Notes under the pieces: model-generated
Seen by the model: the letters and a program-made list of their open reading frames with translations, nothing else
Told to the model about the DNA's origin: nothing
The model's database searches: none
Shown here: positions 27,697 to 36,459 of the stretch, piece after piece
Layout: each line of letters begins with the position of its first letter
Numbering within the stretch: the stretch's first letter is position 1
Program-made: the position numbers and the translations under genes
NCBI RefSeq assembly: GCF_001927245.1
Contig: NZ_MJUX01000001.1
Coordinates: forward strand, 1,240,001 to 1,304,000
Source: Acuticoccus yangtzensis
GTDB lineage: Bacteria > Pseudomonadota > Alphaproteobacteria > Rhizobiales > Amorphaceae
DNA: 64,000 nt
Direction of reading: 5' to 3'

Positions 27697-29595
27697 ATGG
27701 CAACGTTGGGAACCGTCGCGGATCGCCTGGTCAGCGGATACTGGTCACTCACGGACGAGACCACGCGCTGGTTCCAAGAGGACCGCCTCGAATACAACAT
27801 CACCGGCTACCGCGTCGGCAACCAGTCCGACACCAACGGCCTTCTTCCCGTCCGCCAGGCGCAAGTCCAGAACGTCATGTCCTATTATGACGCGCTGTTC
27901 GGCGACATCGCCTTTCAGCAGACGACCTCGTCCAAGGCGCGTACGACGGACGTGTTCTTCAGCGATGGTCCGGGCAATGTCGCGGCGTCCACCCTGCCGC
28001 GGCTGAAGGGTGAGAGCGTCCTCTACGCGTTCACCAACGTCCCGCGCGACTTCAGCCGGACGCTCGACGAAGAGCCGGCGCCGGGGGCGACCCTGTCCGA
28101 CGTCGACAAGTACCACTACCAGACCTTCCTGCACGAGGTGTTGCACGTTCTCGGCCTCGGCGAGACCATGGTGGCCGGACGGCCTGGAACCCGGCTCGAC
28201 AACGACAGCTGGGACGTGTCGATCATGTCCTACGTCGACCAGTTGCAGAACCCGGCCGACGATGGAGCGACCTCGCGCCTCTACCTGCTGACCCCGCGCC
28301 AGGCGGACTTTCTGGCACTCGAGCGATATTACGACCTCAGCGCCGCGTTCGACGGACCCACCGTCTACGGCCGCGCCGATAGCGGCGGCGATTTGCCCTG
28401 GTCGCTGGACAATCTCGCCACGCTGATCTCCGAAGCCGCCTTCACGATCTACGACGCCGGGGGGCGGGATCATCTGAAGTTCGACTATGCCCTCTCCTAT
28501 CAGCAGCGCATCGATCTCACGATCGTCAACGGCACGATGACGGAGACGCATGCGTCCGACATCGCCGGGCAGAAGGGCAACCTGTCGCTGGCGGTCGGCA
28601 CCGTGATCGAGGACGCCACCGGCGGCGCCGGGCGCGATACGATCATCGGCAACAGGGTGAACAACCGCCTCGACGGCAACGCCGGCGACGATGCGCTGTT
28701 CGGCAAGAGCGGCCACGACAGGCTTCTCGGCGGCGACGGGAGCGACACACTGAGGGGCGGTCCCGGCAACGACACCCTCGTCGGAGGGGCCGACCGCGAC
28801 TTCCTGTTCGCCGGCATCGGCGACGATCGGCTCGTCGGTCAGAGCGGCGACGACAGCCTGCTGGGCAGCAACGGCGACGATACGGTGTTCGGCAATCTCG
28901 GCGACGACACGCTGGTCGGCGGCTTCGCAGACGACCGCGTCATCGGCGGCCGGCACGACGACGCCCTGTTCGGCGACCTCCAGGACTTCCTCCTCAACGG
29001 CAGACTGTCCCCGGCCGAGATCCGCCAACGTTCCGGCGCGGACTGGCTGGACGGCGGCGGAGGAAACGACACGCTCGACGGCGGTTCAGGGGACGACACG
29101 CTGATCGGCGGGCGCGGCCACGACAGCATGAACGGCGGTCTGGGCGCCGACAGCCTCACCGGGGGCAGCGGCGACGATACGCTGGACGGTGGGCGCAACG
29201 CCGACACCCTGTCCGCCGGCGAGGGCAACGACGTGCTCCGCGGCGGGCTCGGCGCGGACGTGATCCATCTCGGCGCGGGGACAGACCGCATCGTCCTCGG
29301 CCTTGCTGGAACCGACGTGGTGTTCGGCTTCGTCAACGGCGAGGATCGTCTCGACCTGACCGACGTGGATGCCGATCCGCGAACCGAAGAGTTCGATGCC
29401 TTCACGTTCGTCGGCCGCTCGCAGATCCCCGGCCTCGGCGAGCTCACCTATCGGATCGACCTGACGGACCCGCAGACGGGCGGCCCCGTCGTCACCATCA
29501 TCGGCAACACCGACCTCGATCCGCAGACTGCGGAAGTCGAAGTCCGCCTGATCGGGCTGAACGCGCTCGACGAAGACGCCTTCATCCTCGTCTGA
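27697..29595 (+). CDS. Serralysin-like (M10) RTX metalloprotease with altered zinc motif
   Basis: 632 residues without a Sec signal. The N-terminal half resembles serralysins: a metzincin zinc motif HEVLHVLGLGE at residues 146-156 and a Met-turn SIMSY (Met177). The third zinc ligand, normally His, is Glu156, an unusual substitution. The second half (about 325-525) is RTX nonapeptide repeats (GGxGxDxLx) that bind calcium and direct type I secretion through an uncleaved C-terminal signal. The ATG at 27697 follows GAGGGG; the preceding bases are T-rich and may hold its promoter. No type I exporter is encoded in the window. Secreted protease is likely; activity with Glu at the third position is uncertain. 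Confidence 0.83.
   Translation: MATLGTVADRLVSGYWSLTDETTRWFQEDRLEYNITGYRVGNQSDTNGLLPVRQAQVQNVMSYYDALFGDIAFQQTTSSKARTTDVFFSDGPGNVAASTLPRLKGESVLYAFTNVPRDFSRTLDEEPAPGATLSDVDKYHYQTFLHEVLHVLGLGETMVAGRPGTRLDNDSWDVSIMSYVDQLQNPADDGATSRLYLLTPRQADFLALERYYDLSAAFDGPTVYGRADSGGDLPWSLDNLATLISEAAFTIYDAGGRDHLKFDYALSYQQRIDLTIVNGTMTETHASDIAGQKGNLSLAVGTVIEDATGGAGRDTIIGNRVNNRLDGNAGDDALFGKSGHDRLLGGDGSDTLRGGPGNDTLVGGADRDFLFAGIGDDRLVGQSGDDSLLGSNGDDTVFGNLGDDTLVGGFADDRVIGGRHDDALFGDLQDFLLNGRLSPAEIRQRSGADWLDGGGGNDTLDGGSGDDTLIGGRGHDSMNGGLGADSLTGGSGDDTLDGGRNADTLSAGEGNDVLRGGLGADVIHLGAGTDRIVLGLAGTDVVFGFVNGEDRLDLTDVDADPRTEEFDAFTFVGRSQIPGLGELTYRIDLTDPQTGGPVVTIIGNTDLDPQTAEVEVRLIGLNALDEDAFILV
28674..29280 (+). repeat. RTX nonapeptide-coding repeats (metalloprotease)
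   Basis: Roughly twenty imperfect 27-base units coding GGxGxDxLx-type nonapeptides (for example GGDGSDTLR, GGPGNDTLV, GGSGDDTLD), in two blocks split by a non-repetitive stretch around 28980-29040. They form calcium-binding beta-rolls. Confidence 0.85.
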
Positions 29596-29985
29596 AGTGC
29601 GCTCCGGGGGCGCGGGACGAACCGCGCGGTTCGCATGCCGCACAGCCCCCCGAAATGTGAAGGGCTGCTGAAATAAGCCGCCGGATTTCGCGCACCGTCT
29701 GGTCATGGGCGGACGCAACGGGCGCCGCGGCACCGAGGACATGACCATGCATGGACGCATCCCTTCGTGGCGGGCGCGCTCGCGCCGGGCCGCACCCGCT
29801 CCCGGTCACACCGGAACGCGCATGCACCGCGACCGGTAGCGCTCCTCGGCTCCCTTCGACCGCCCGCACCACGCGCCCGCACCACGCGCCGCACGATGCG
29901 TCCGGCCAGGACCCTTGCGTTGCGGCACGTATGGCGCCCGCGGACCCGCCGCTCTTCAACGCCGCACACATGTTTGGACCCCGTC
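29596..29985. other. 390-base intergenic stretch
   Basis: No convincing gene. It contains a perfect 16-base palindrome near the 5' side (listed separately). The rest is GC-rich with no clear promoter match; a leader or promoter for the next gene presumably lies here. Confidence 0.4.
29618..29633. promoter_or_regulatory. Perfect 16-base palindrome (operator or short hairpin)
   Basis: CGAACCGCGCGGTTCG is fully self-complementary and lies 23 bases after the metalloprotease stop. It could be a dimeric regulator site or a weak hairpin at the transcript end. There is no loop and no T-run, so a classical terminator is unlikely. Confidence 0.35.
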
Positions 29986-30672
29986 ATGAGCAACACGAGC
30001 ATCCCTGCGGAGGCAACGCGTTTCTCCGTCTACCTTTCCGTCTTTCGGATCGGCAAAGACAACCGGACATTCACGCCGGTTGTGACCGGCCTCTTCACGC
30101 TGGATGAGGCGATCCAGGACGCCACCAGGCTTCAGGCGCCGGCTCGCTTCATGAAAACGCTGACGCAGCTTTATGAGACCGACGGCGGCATGGTGGTTCT
30201 CAGGAACCGGCACGAGATGTTGTTCTGCGCCCAGCTCGATGATCCGGGTCATCTGGACGGCCACTTCCAGCAGTCGACCGTGAACGTGCTGGAACCCGGC
30301 GAAATCCTGACCTGGCATCGCAGAGAGGCCGGCCAGCCTCTTTCGCCCGGCCAGGTCGTCACCACGACACTTCAGGGCATGACGCGGTTGCTCCGCACGA
30401 AGGTGGGCGGGCCGGCCATCATGCCGCGCGAGGCGTGGGAGATGCTGGAATATCTCCTCGAATTCAAGCGCATCGACCAACCGGTGATGCTCGTCGTCGA
30501 CGAGACGCTCAATACGATCAGCCGTTTGCGCGTCAAGGGTGAGCCGCTGTTCGACAGGACCGAGGCCGCCGCCGCCGAGGCCGACCGAGACGAAGACGAC
30601 GACACGGAGCCGAACCCGAGCGAAGAGATGGTCGCCGACGGCACGGCACGAGAGCAGTGGGCCCGGTGCTGA
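29986..30672 (+). CDS. Protein of unknown function between two RTX genes
   Basis: 228 residues, not recognised. The start reads MSNTSIPAEATRFSVYLSV. No signal peptide or membrane segment is seen. The centre contains alternating beta-like and helical stretches (LYETDGGMVVLRNRHEMLFCAQ, PREAWEMLEYLLEFKR). The C-terminus is strongly acidic (EADRDEDDDTEPNPSEE), which can occur in type I substrates or calcium-binding proteins, but no RTX repeat is present. Codon use resembles neighbouring genes. Its place between two RTX exoproteins hints at a linked role such as a chaperone or regulator; this is position-based only. Confidence 0.6.
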   Translation: MSNTSIPAEATRFSVYLSVFRIGKDNRTFTPVVTGLFTLDEAIQDATRLQAPARFMKTLTQLYETDGGMVVLRNRHEMLFCAQLDDPGHLDGHFQQSTVNVLEPGEILTWHRREAGQPLSPGQVVTTTLQGMTRLLRTKVGGPAIMPREAWEMLEYLLEFKRIDQPVMLVVDETLNTISRLRVKGEPLFDRTEAAAAEADRDEDDDTEPNPSEEMVADGTAREQWARC

Positions 30673-30941
30673 TCCGCGGGCCCGGGTGCGGTCTGCGCGC
30701 GACGGCCCGTCCGCCGCTGCTCCGCGATGGGGTCTCGCCGCGCTCCGGTCCCTCTCACCTGCGCCGGTCCGGCCGCGCCCTGAAGGCGCCCGCCGCACAC
30801 AGGGAAGCAGCAGCCTTCGGCCGTGCGCGCTGACGTTGACCAGCCCTTGCGCCCCGGTCCCGCCACGCGGGGCCGCCGCCTCGCTGCCATGAATGGCGCG
30901 CGGCTTTGCCGATGATGCACCCCGTCAAAGAGCATTCTTCC

Positions 30942-33044
30942 ATGAATATCATCAACATATCCTTCGACGATCTGGCCTACTGGATCGGTGCCGCCTCGAT
31001 ATTCACGGATCGGGTCGTCACCCCGAATCTGGACCGCATGGCCGACCTCGGCACCTCCTTCACCAACGCCTACACGCCGGTCGCCCTGTGCAGCCCGGCG
31101 CGCACGGCAGCCCTGTCCGGCCAGGCCCCGGTGACGACCGGAGTCTTCACCAATCAGGAGAGCTGGCGCAGCGGCGTCGCGCCGGAGGACACCCTGCCGG
31201 GAACGTTCCTGCAGAACGGCTTTCACGTCGCGTCCTACGGCAAGGTCTTTCATCAGAAGGACATTGCGCCGGATCTCGGCGCCAAGCTCTTCAGCGAATA
31301 CACGACGGTGATCGGCTATCGCGGCGGCGAACCCGCCGGAAGCGAAATCGAACCGATGCCGGACGCGTTCACCGACGAGATGGCGGACAATATCACTGCC
31401 GACAATTCCATCGCCTTCCTGGAGCGATACGACGGTGACGCGCCGTTCATGCTGAACGTCGGGTTCGTCAAACCCCACAAGAGCTTCACCGTTCCCGAGC
31501 GGTTCTATGATCTCTACCCGATCGAGTCGATCGACACGCCCGGCGAGGGGGCGGACGATCTGGCGGGCATTCCCGCCGCCGTGCTCGAGGATCTGAAATA
31601 CCGCGGCTGGCATCCCAAACCGGACACGCCGGAGTCGTGGAAGGAGTATGTGCGCGCCTATCTCGCCACCGTGACCTACGTGGATTGGGAGCTCGGCCGC
31701 GTGCTCGACGCCGTCGAGCGGACGGGCCATGCCCAGGACACCGTGATCGCCCTGTGGAGCGATCACGGCTACCACCTCGGCGACCGCGACGACCGGTGGG
31801 GCAAGTTCACGCTTTGGGAGGAGGCGGCGAAAATCCCCTTCATCTTCGCCGTGCCGGGGGTCACGAAAGGCGGTGAGACGGTCGATCAGGTGGTCAGCCT
31901 CCTCGACCTCTTCCCGACCCTTCTCGACGCCGCAGGTCTCGACATTCCCGGCCGGCTCGAGGGGGAGAGCCTGATGCCCTTCCTTGCCGATCCCGATTTT
32001 TCGCAGGATCGCGCGGTGTTCACCTGGATGGGCGACAGCGTGATGATCCGCACGCAGACCTACAGCTACATCTCTTATGCGGACGGGACCGAAGAGCTCT
32101 ACGACATGGTCGGCGACATGGAGCAGAACCGGAACCTCGCCGATGTCCCGGCGCATCAGGAAACCGTCGGCGCGCTATGGCAGCGCCTGATCGAGGCCTA
32201 TGGCGACGCCCCGCTCAGCAGCACGTTCGACGACGAGAGCGCGGCCCTCGGCCCCCTCGTTCGGGGCGGTGCGGATGACGATCGCATGGTGCTCGGCGGT
32301 GGGGACGACCATGCGGCGGGGCGGGCCGGGGACGATACCATCCGCGGCGGAGCCGGTGACGATTCGATCGCCGGCAATGCCGGTTCGGATCTCGTCGACG
32401 GCGGTCCGGGCGGCGACACGCTGCAGGGCGGCAACCAGCACGATACCCTGTTGGGCCGACAGGGCGACGACCGGCTGCACGGCGGGCGCGGCAACGACCG
32501 GCTGGTCGCCCACGCGGGCGACGATGCGATCTACGGCGACAGCGGAAGAGACAGCATCTGGGGCGGCAAAGGGGCCGACTTCGTTCTCGCCGGCCGGCAC
32601 GACGACGTGGTCAATGGCGGCAGCGGCCGGGACACCCTCAGCGGCGAACGCGGCAACGATCAGCTCAACGGCGGGGGCTGGGCCGACAGCCTCTACGGCG
32701 GGGCGGGCGACGATACGTTACGTGGCGGCGATCACCGCGACACCCTGGTGGGGAACAGCGGCGACGACAGTCTGATCGGGGGCCACGGGTCCGACATCCT
32801 GCTGCCGGGCGGCGGGAGCGACACGCTGATATTCGAAGGACGGTTCGGCAACGACACCGTGGCCGGGTTCGATGCTGCCGACGACACGATCGAGATCCGC
32901 GGTGCGAGCCTTGACGACGTCGCGATCCAGACGACGGCCGAGGGCACGCTCCTGACGGTGTCGGGCAACGCGACCGGCACGATCATGCTCGAAGGCGTCT
33001 TCGCGTTCGATCCCGCCACGATAGTCGACGACGTCATCCTCTGA
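30942..33044 (+). CDS. Sulfatase fused to C-terminal RTX repeats (predicted type I-secreted)
   Basis: 700 residues. It starts MNIINISFDDLAYW, an alkaline-phosphatase-fold start with metal-binding Asp residues. The sulfatase signature Cys50-Ser-Pro-Ala-Arg54 supplies the cysteine converted to formylglycine. WSDHGYHLGDRDDRWGK and DLFPTLLDAAGL match iduronate-2-sulfatase/choline-sulfatase relatives. From about residue 440 RTX repeats take over to a C-terminal region with hydrophobic ending, as in type I secretion substrates. No Sec signal is present. The ATG at 30942 has AAAGAG upstream; upstream ATG/TTG choices would add 10-12 residues. A formylglycine-generating enzyme and exporter must lie elsewhere. 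A secreted enzyme for sulfated polysaccharides is likely. Confidence 0.87.
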   Translation: MNIINISFDDLAYWIGAASIFTDRVVTPNLDRMADLGTSFTNAYTPVALCSPARTAALSGQAPVTTGVFTNQESWRSGVAPEDTLPGTFLQNGFHVASYGKVFHQKDIAPDLGAKLFSEYTTVIGYRGGEPAGSEIEPMPDAFTDEMADNITADNSIAFLERYDGDAPFMLNVGFVKPHKSFTVPERFYDLYPIESIDTPGEGADDLAGIPAAVLEDLKYRGWHPKPDTPESWKEYVRAYLATVTYVDWELGRVLDAVERTGHAQDTVIALWSDHGYHLGDRDDRWGKFTLWEEAAKIPFIFAVPGVTKGGETVDQVVSLLDLFPTLLDAAGLDIPGRLEGESLMPFLADPDFSQDRAVFTWMGDSVMIRTQTYSYISYADGTEELYDMVGDMEQNRNLADVPAHQETVGALWQRLIEAYGDAPLSSTFDDESAALGPLVRGGADDDRMVLGGGDDHAAGRAGDDTIRGGAGDDSIAGNAGSDLVDGGPGGDTLQGGNQHDTLLGRQGDDRLHGGRGNDRLVAHAGDDAIYGDSGRDSIWGGKGADFVLAGRHDDVVNGGSGRDTLSGERGNDQLNGGGWADSLYGGAGDDTLRGGDHRDTLVGNSGDDSLIGGHGSDILLPGGGSDTLIFEGRFGNDTVAGFDAADDTIEIRGASLDDVAIQTTAEGTLLTVSGNATGTIMLEGVFAFDPATIVDDVIL
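32262..32830 (+). repeat. RTX nonapeptide-coding repeats (sulfatase)
   Basis: About twenty imperfect 27-base units coding motifs such as GGAGDDSIA, GNAGSDLVD, GGRGNDRLV and GGAGDDTLR. They follow the catalytic part of the sulfatase and predict a calcium-binding beta-roll and type I export. Confidence 0.85.
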
Positions 33045-33079
33045 CATGGCGGCGTGGTTCGGGGCCTCGCGCCGCCCGT

Positions 33080-34057
33080 TCAGAGTGAGCCGGTCACGCG
33101 CGGCGCCAGCCCCGGCACGCCCTTCATCACGCCGAACAGCCCCATCATGTTCAGCGCCATCGTCGCCGCGGCGAGTGCGGTGACTTCAGCGTGGTCGTAG
33201 GCGGGCGCGACCTCCACGATGTCCATGCCCACGAAGGGCACGCCGGCGAGGCCGGTGAGGATGCGCTCGGCGGTGCCGGTGGAAAGGCCGCCGCAGACGG
33301 GCGTTCCGGTGCCGGGCGCGAAGGCGGGGTCCAGAACGTCGATGTCGAAGGTGAGGTAGGACGGCCCCTCCCCGGCGATCTCGGCGATGCGGCGGGCGAC
33401 GGCGGCGGGCGGGTGGTCGGCCACCGCGTCGGCGTCGATGGTGGTGAGGCCGAACGTCTCCTCGTTGCCGGAGCGGATGCCGACCTGCACCGAGCGGGCG
33501 GGGTCGATCACGCCTTCCTCGACGGCGCGGAAGAACATGGTGCCGTGGTCGATCCGCCGGCCGTTGTCGCGCCAGGTGTCGGAGTGGGAATCGAACTGCA
33601 CCAGTCCCAGCGGTCCGTGGCGGGCGGCATGGGCCTTCAGCACAGGGTAGGTGACGAAATGATCGCCGCCGAGGCAGAAGAGTTTGGCCCCGGTGGCGAT
33701 GATCTCGGCCGCGCGCGCCTGAAGCGTGGCGGCGAAGGCGGCGGTGTCGCCGATGTCGAAGGCAAGGTCGCCGGTGTCGACCACGTTGAGCCCGGCGAAG
33801 GGGTCGGCGGTCCAGCGCCACGGCCCGCCGGACCAGGTGACGCTGGCGGAGGCGGCGCGCACCGCGCGGGGGCCGAGCCGCGCACCCGGCCGGTTCGTCA
33901 CCGCCTGGTCGAACGGGATGCCGAGAACGGCGACGTCGGCGCCGGAAGGGTCGCGCTGGTAGCGGCGGCGGAACAGGCTCGTCGCCCCGCCGAACCAATT
34001 TTCGTTGCCGATGCCGTAGTCGCCGCCGGTGAAGGCGCGGTCGGTGGTGTCGTTCAC
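33080..34057 (-). CDS. Agmatinase/arginase-family ureohydrolase
   Basis: 325 residues. The binuclear manganese ligands are in place: GGDHFVTYP, FDSHSDTW and FDIDVLDPAFAPGTGTP. The C-terminus VGMDIVEVAPAYDHAEVTAL is the standard agmatinase/guanidinobutyrase ending. Substrates in the family include agmatine, guanidinobutyrate and formiminoglutamate; sequence alone does not decide. The GTG start overlaps the stop of the CHAD-CYTH gene. Confidence 0.92.
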   Translation of the reverse strand: MNDTTDRAFTGGDYGIGNENWFGGATSLFRRRYQRDPSGADVAVLGIPFDQAVTNRPGARLGPRAVRAASASVTWSGGPWRWTADPFAGLNVVDTGDLAFDIGDTAAFAATLQARAAEIIATGAKLFCLGGDHFVTYPVLKAHAARHGPLGLVQFDSHSDTWRDNGRRIDHGTMFFRAVEEGVIDPARSVQVGIRSGNEETFGLTTIDADAVADHPPAAVARRIAEIAGEGPSYLTFDIDVLDPAFAPGTGTPVCGGLSTGTAERILTGLAGVPFVGMDIVEVAPAYDHAEVTALAAATMALNMMGLFGVMKGVPGLAPRVTGSL

Positions 34058-35478
34058 GGCGCGCCCTCCTCCTCGGCGGCCGCGGCGGGCACGACGCCGG
34101 CCATCGCGGCGTTGTAGTAACGCGGATTGCCGGTCACCTCGCGCCCCAGCCAGGCGGCGTAGGGGACGGGCGCATCCGGCCGGGGCAGCTCCACCTCTGC
34201 GAGGACGAGACCGGGCTCGGGGCTCGCGAACTCGTCCACCTCCACGGTGGCGGCGCCGACGGGAACGATGAACCGGCGCTTGCGGATGGTGGTGCCCTCC
34301 GCCATCGCCATCAGCGCCTCGGCCTTGGCGAGCGGGATGCGGTATTCGATCTCGGTGCGGCTGAGGGTGGCGCCGCTGCTCTTCACGGTCATCGTCGCCT
34401 CCTTGCCGTTCTTGATGCGCACGCGCACGCTGACCCGGCCGGTCACGGCGATGTAGCCCTGCTCGATCTCGGCGCTGCTCTTGGCGGCGGCGCGCCAATC
34501 GTCCCCGGCGACGAGGAATTTGCGCTCGATCTCCAGCTCACCGGTCGAGGGCGTCTCCGGCTCGGCGTCGGCGGCGGGGTCGTCCACGGGCTGGCGGCGC
34601 CATGCCTTCCACAGCGCCTCGATGCGGCGGGCGACCACCTTCGGATCATCGGCGAAGACGCGGGCGGCGAGCATCATCGCCTCGGCATGCAGGGCGGCGC
34701 GGCGCTCCTCGGCCAAGGTGACGACGGGCGCCACCAGATCGGCCGCCAGCGGAGCGTCCTTCAGCGCGGCGACGAGAAGGGAGAGGTCGCGCTCCTCGCC
34801 CAGCCGGTCGGTCAACGCCTCCACCTCGTCCGCGAGCGCGCTCATCGGCCCCGGCCACAGATCGCGCAGGAGGCGGATGTGGGCGTGATAATACTTCACC
34901 TGCTTGCGAAGGTCGTGCAGGCGATCCGCGCTCGGCTTCTTGCGCACGGCGGCGAGATCGTCCGCCGCCCGGCGCAGGATCGCCTCGACTCCTTCGGCGA
35001 CGGTGGCGGCCTCCTTGCCCTTCACCGTCCACTCGCGCACATCGTCGAGCGCGCCGGCCATGGTGGCGCGGAAGTCCGCCATCGCGTCGGCGAGGTCGGA
35101 GGCGTCGGCGTGGGCTTCGCGCCGCCTGTCGACGAGGACGTTGCGCACGGTGGCGGCGGCGGCGCGGTCGAAGCGCGGCCCGCAGGCGTCGGCGAGACCG
35201 TCGAAGGCTTCCAGCAGGACAGCCGCGTCACGCACCGTCGAAAGGCGGCGCGCAGCATCGCGGAAGGTCGCGTTCTTGTCGCCATAATCGGCGAGGCCCG
35301 GCCGCACGAGCCGCACGAGGCCGCGCAGCTTCTTGGTGCGGCGGCGCACGCGGTGGACGGCGGTGGCAAGGTCCGACGTCGCCGCCGCCTCCTCCAGAGC
35401 GCGGCGGATCTGCGAGCGCGCCACCCGCCGGACCGCATCCTGCAACGTGGCGTCAGTGGGCTTGAACTGAAACGACAT
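34054..35478 (-). CDS. CHAD-CYTH domain protein (putative triphosphatase / polyphosphate-binding)
   Basis: 474 residues. Residues about 1-290 form a His/Arg/Lys-rich helical CHAD domain (VHRVRRRTKKLRGLVRLVRPG, LHDLRKQVKYYHAHIRLLRDLWPG) that binds polyphosphate in known members. About 305-460 is a CYTH triphosphate-tunnel domain with the ELEIERKFLV (ExExK) motif and alternating basic/acidic strands (VSVRVRIKNG, ATVEVDEFASPE). The order is reversed from the common CYTH-then-CHAD layout. The ATG at 35478 begins MSFQFKPTD; a start ten codons earlier is possible. Inorganic triphosphate hydrolysis is the likely activity. Confidence 0.87.
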   Translation of the reverse strand: MSFQFKPTDATLQDAVRRVARSQIRRALEEAAATSDLATAVHRVRRRTKKLRGLVRLVRPGLADYGDKNATFRDAARRLSTVRDAAVLLEAFDGLADACGPRFDRAAAATVRNVLVDRRREAHADASDLADAMADFRATMAGALDDVREWTVKGKEAATVAEGVEAILRRAADDLAAVRKKPSADRLHDLRKQVKYYHAHIRLLRDLWPGPMSALADEVEALTDRLGEERDLSLLVAALKDAPLAADLVAPVVTLAEERRAALHAEAMMLAARVFADDPKVVARRIEALWKAWRRQPVDDPAADAEPETPSTGELEIERKFLVAGDDWRAAAKSSAEIEQGYIAVTGRVSVRVRIKNGKEATMTVKSSGATLSRTEIEYRIPLAKAEALMAMAEGTTIRKRRFIVPVGAATVEVDEFASPEPGLVLAEVELPRPDAPVPYAAWLGREVTGNPRYYNAAMAGVVPAAAAEEEGAP

Positions 35479-35597
35479 GGTGGGTCCGTCCGCACGAGGC
35501 GCAACCATTGCGCCGACGCCAGAGGATTGTCACAGCCGGCGGCCCGGCGCCAGCGGATGTGCGTGCGGGCCCCGCCCTTCCCCTCGAACCCGCCGCG

Positions 35598-36341
35598 TCA
35601 GAGAAGGGCGCCGATGCCGCTGACGACGAGGAGCGCCGCCAGCAAGGCGAGCATGACGAAGATGATCCGCCGGAAGCCGTCCATGCTGAGGCGCGAGGCG
35701 AGACGGTCGCCGATCGGCATCCCCACCACGGTCGCCACCAAGGACAGGACGCCGAGGCCGAACCGCTCCCACGTCATCGTCCCTTCGACGAGAAGGGCGA
35801 GGATCTGGATGGCCGACAGCACGAGGAACATCGCCGAGATGCTGCCGACGAAGCCGGGACGCTCCAGCTTCAGCGCGGTAAGGAAGGCGATACTGACCAC
35901 GCTGGAGATCCCCACCGCGCCCTGCATCAGCCCGGCGAGGAAGCCGAACGGCGCGCCGAGGCGGCGGCTCTCCTCCATCGACACCTCGAACGGGGGCAAC
36001 AGCACGCGCGAGCCGAGATAGGCGAGCACCGCGGCGCCGAGGCCGATCTGCAACACGTCCACCGGCGCATGAGCGAGGACGAAGGTGCCGGCCCCGACGC
36101 CAACCATCCCCGCAATCAGATAGGGGACGAGATAACGCTGCTTCGGCAGCTCGGCGCGAAACTTCACCACCTGCTGGATGTTGGTGACGACGATCGGCAC
36201 GGCGACGATGGCGATCGCCGCCGGAACGCCGAGGTGCATGGACAGGACCGGCGTCGCCAGAAGCGGCAGGCCGATGCCGATGGCCCCTTTCATCACCGAT
36301 CCGATGAAGATGGTGACGAGAACGAGGGCGATCGTCAGCAC
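35598..36341 (-). CDS. TauE/SafE-family membrane permease (anion or sulfite exporter family)
   Basis: 247 residues with about seven hydrophobic helices, starting LTIALVLVTIFIGSVMKGAIGIG, the family's N-terminal helix with the G-rich GxxGxGxxxL motif. The middle repeat (PFGFLAGLMQGAVGISS) is the second half of the inverted repeat typical of TauE/SafE proteins. Proposed substrates are sulfite, sulfoacetate and other small organic anions. The GTG start lacks a clear ribosome-binding site, so the true start may be a little inside. Confidence 0.85.
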   Translation of the reverse strand: MLTIALVLVTIFIGSVMKGAIGIGLPLLATPVLSMHLGVPAAIAIVAVPIVVTNIQQVVKFRAELPKQRYLVPYLIAGMVGVGAGTFVLAHAPVDVLQIGLGAAVLAYLGSRVLLPPFEVSMEESRRLGAPFGFLAGLMQGAVGISSVVSIAFLTALKLERPGFVGSISAMFLVLSAIQILALLVEGTMTWERFGLGVLSLVATVVGMPIGDRLASRLSMDGFRRIIFVMLALLAALLVVSGIGALL

Positions 36342-36459
36342 GGTAAACGCCGGACCGCTGCCGCCGTGCAGACGGATGCGGGAAGGATGGTCGCGCGGCA
36401 GGCCGCGGACGGGCGCACGGCGCGGCCCGTGTCGGGGAAAGTCATGGGGGGTGAAACAG

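Noticed and set aside
28674-29280. Direct repeats that could resemble a CRISPR array
   Set aside because: They are imperfect 27-base units coding RTX nonapeptides in frame, with no spacers.
15536-33044. The accessory region as a prophage or genomic island with att sites
   Set aside because: No integrase, tRNA, transposase, phage structural gene or flanking direct repeat was seen.
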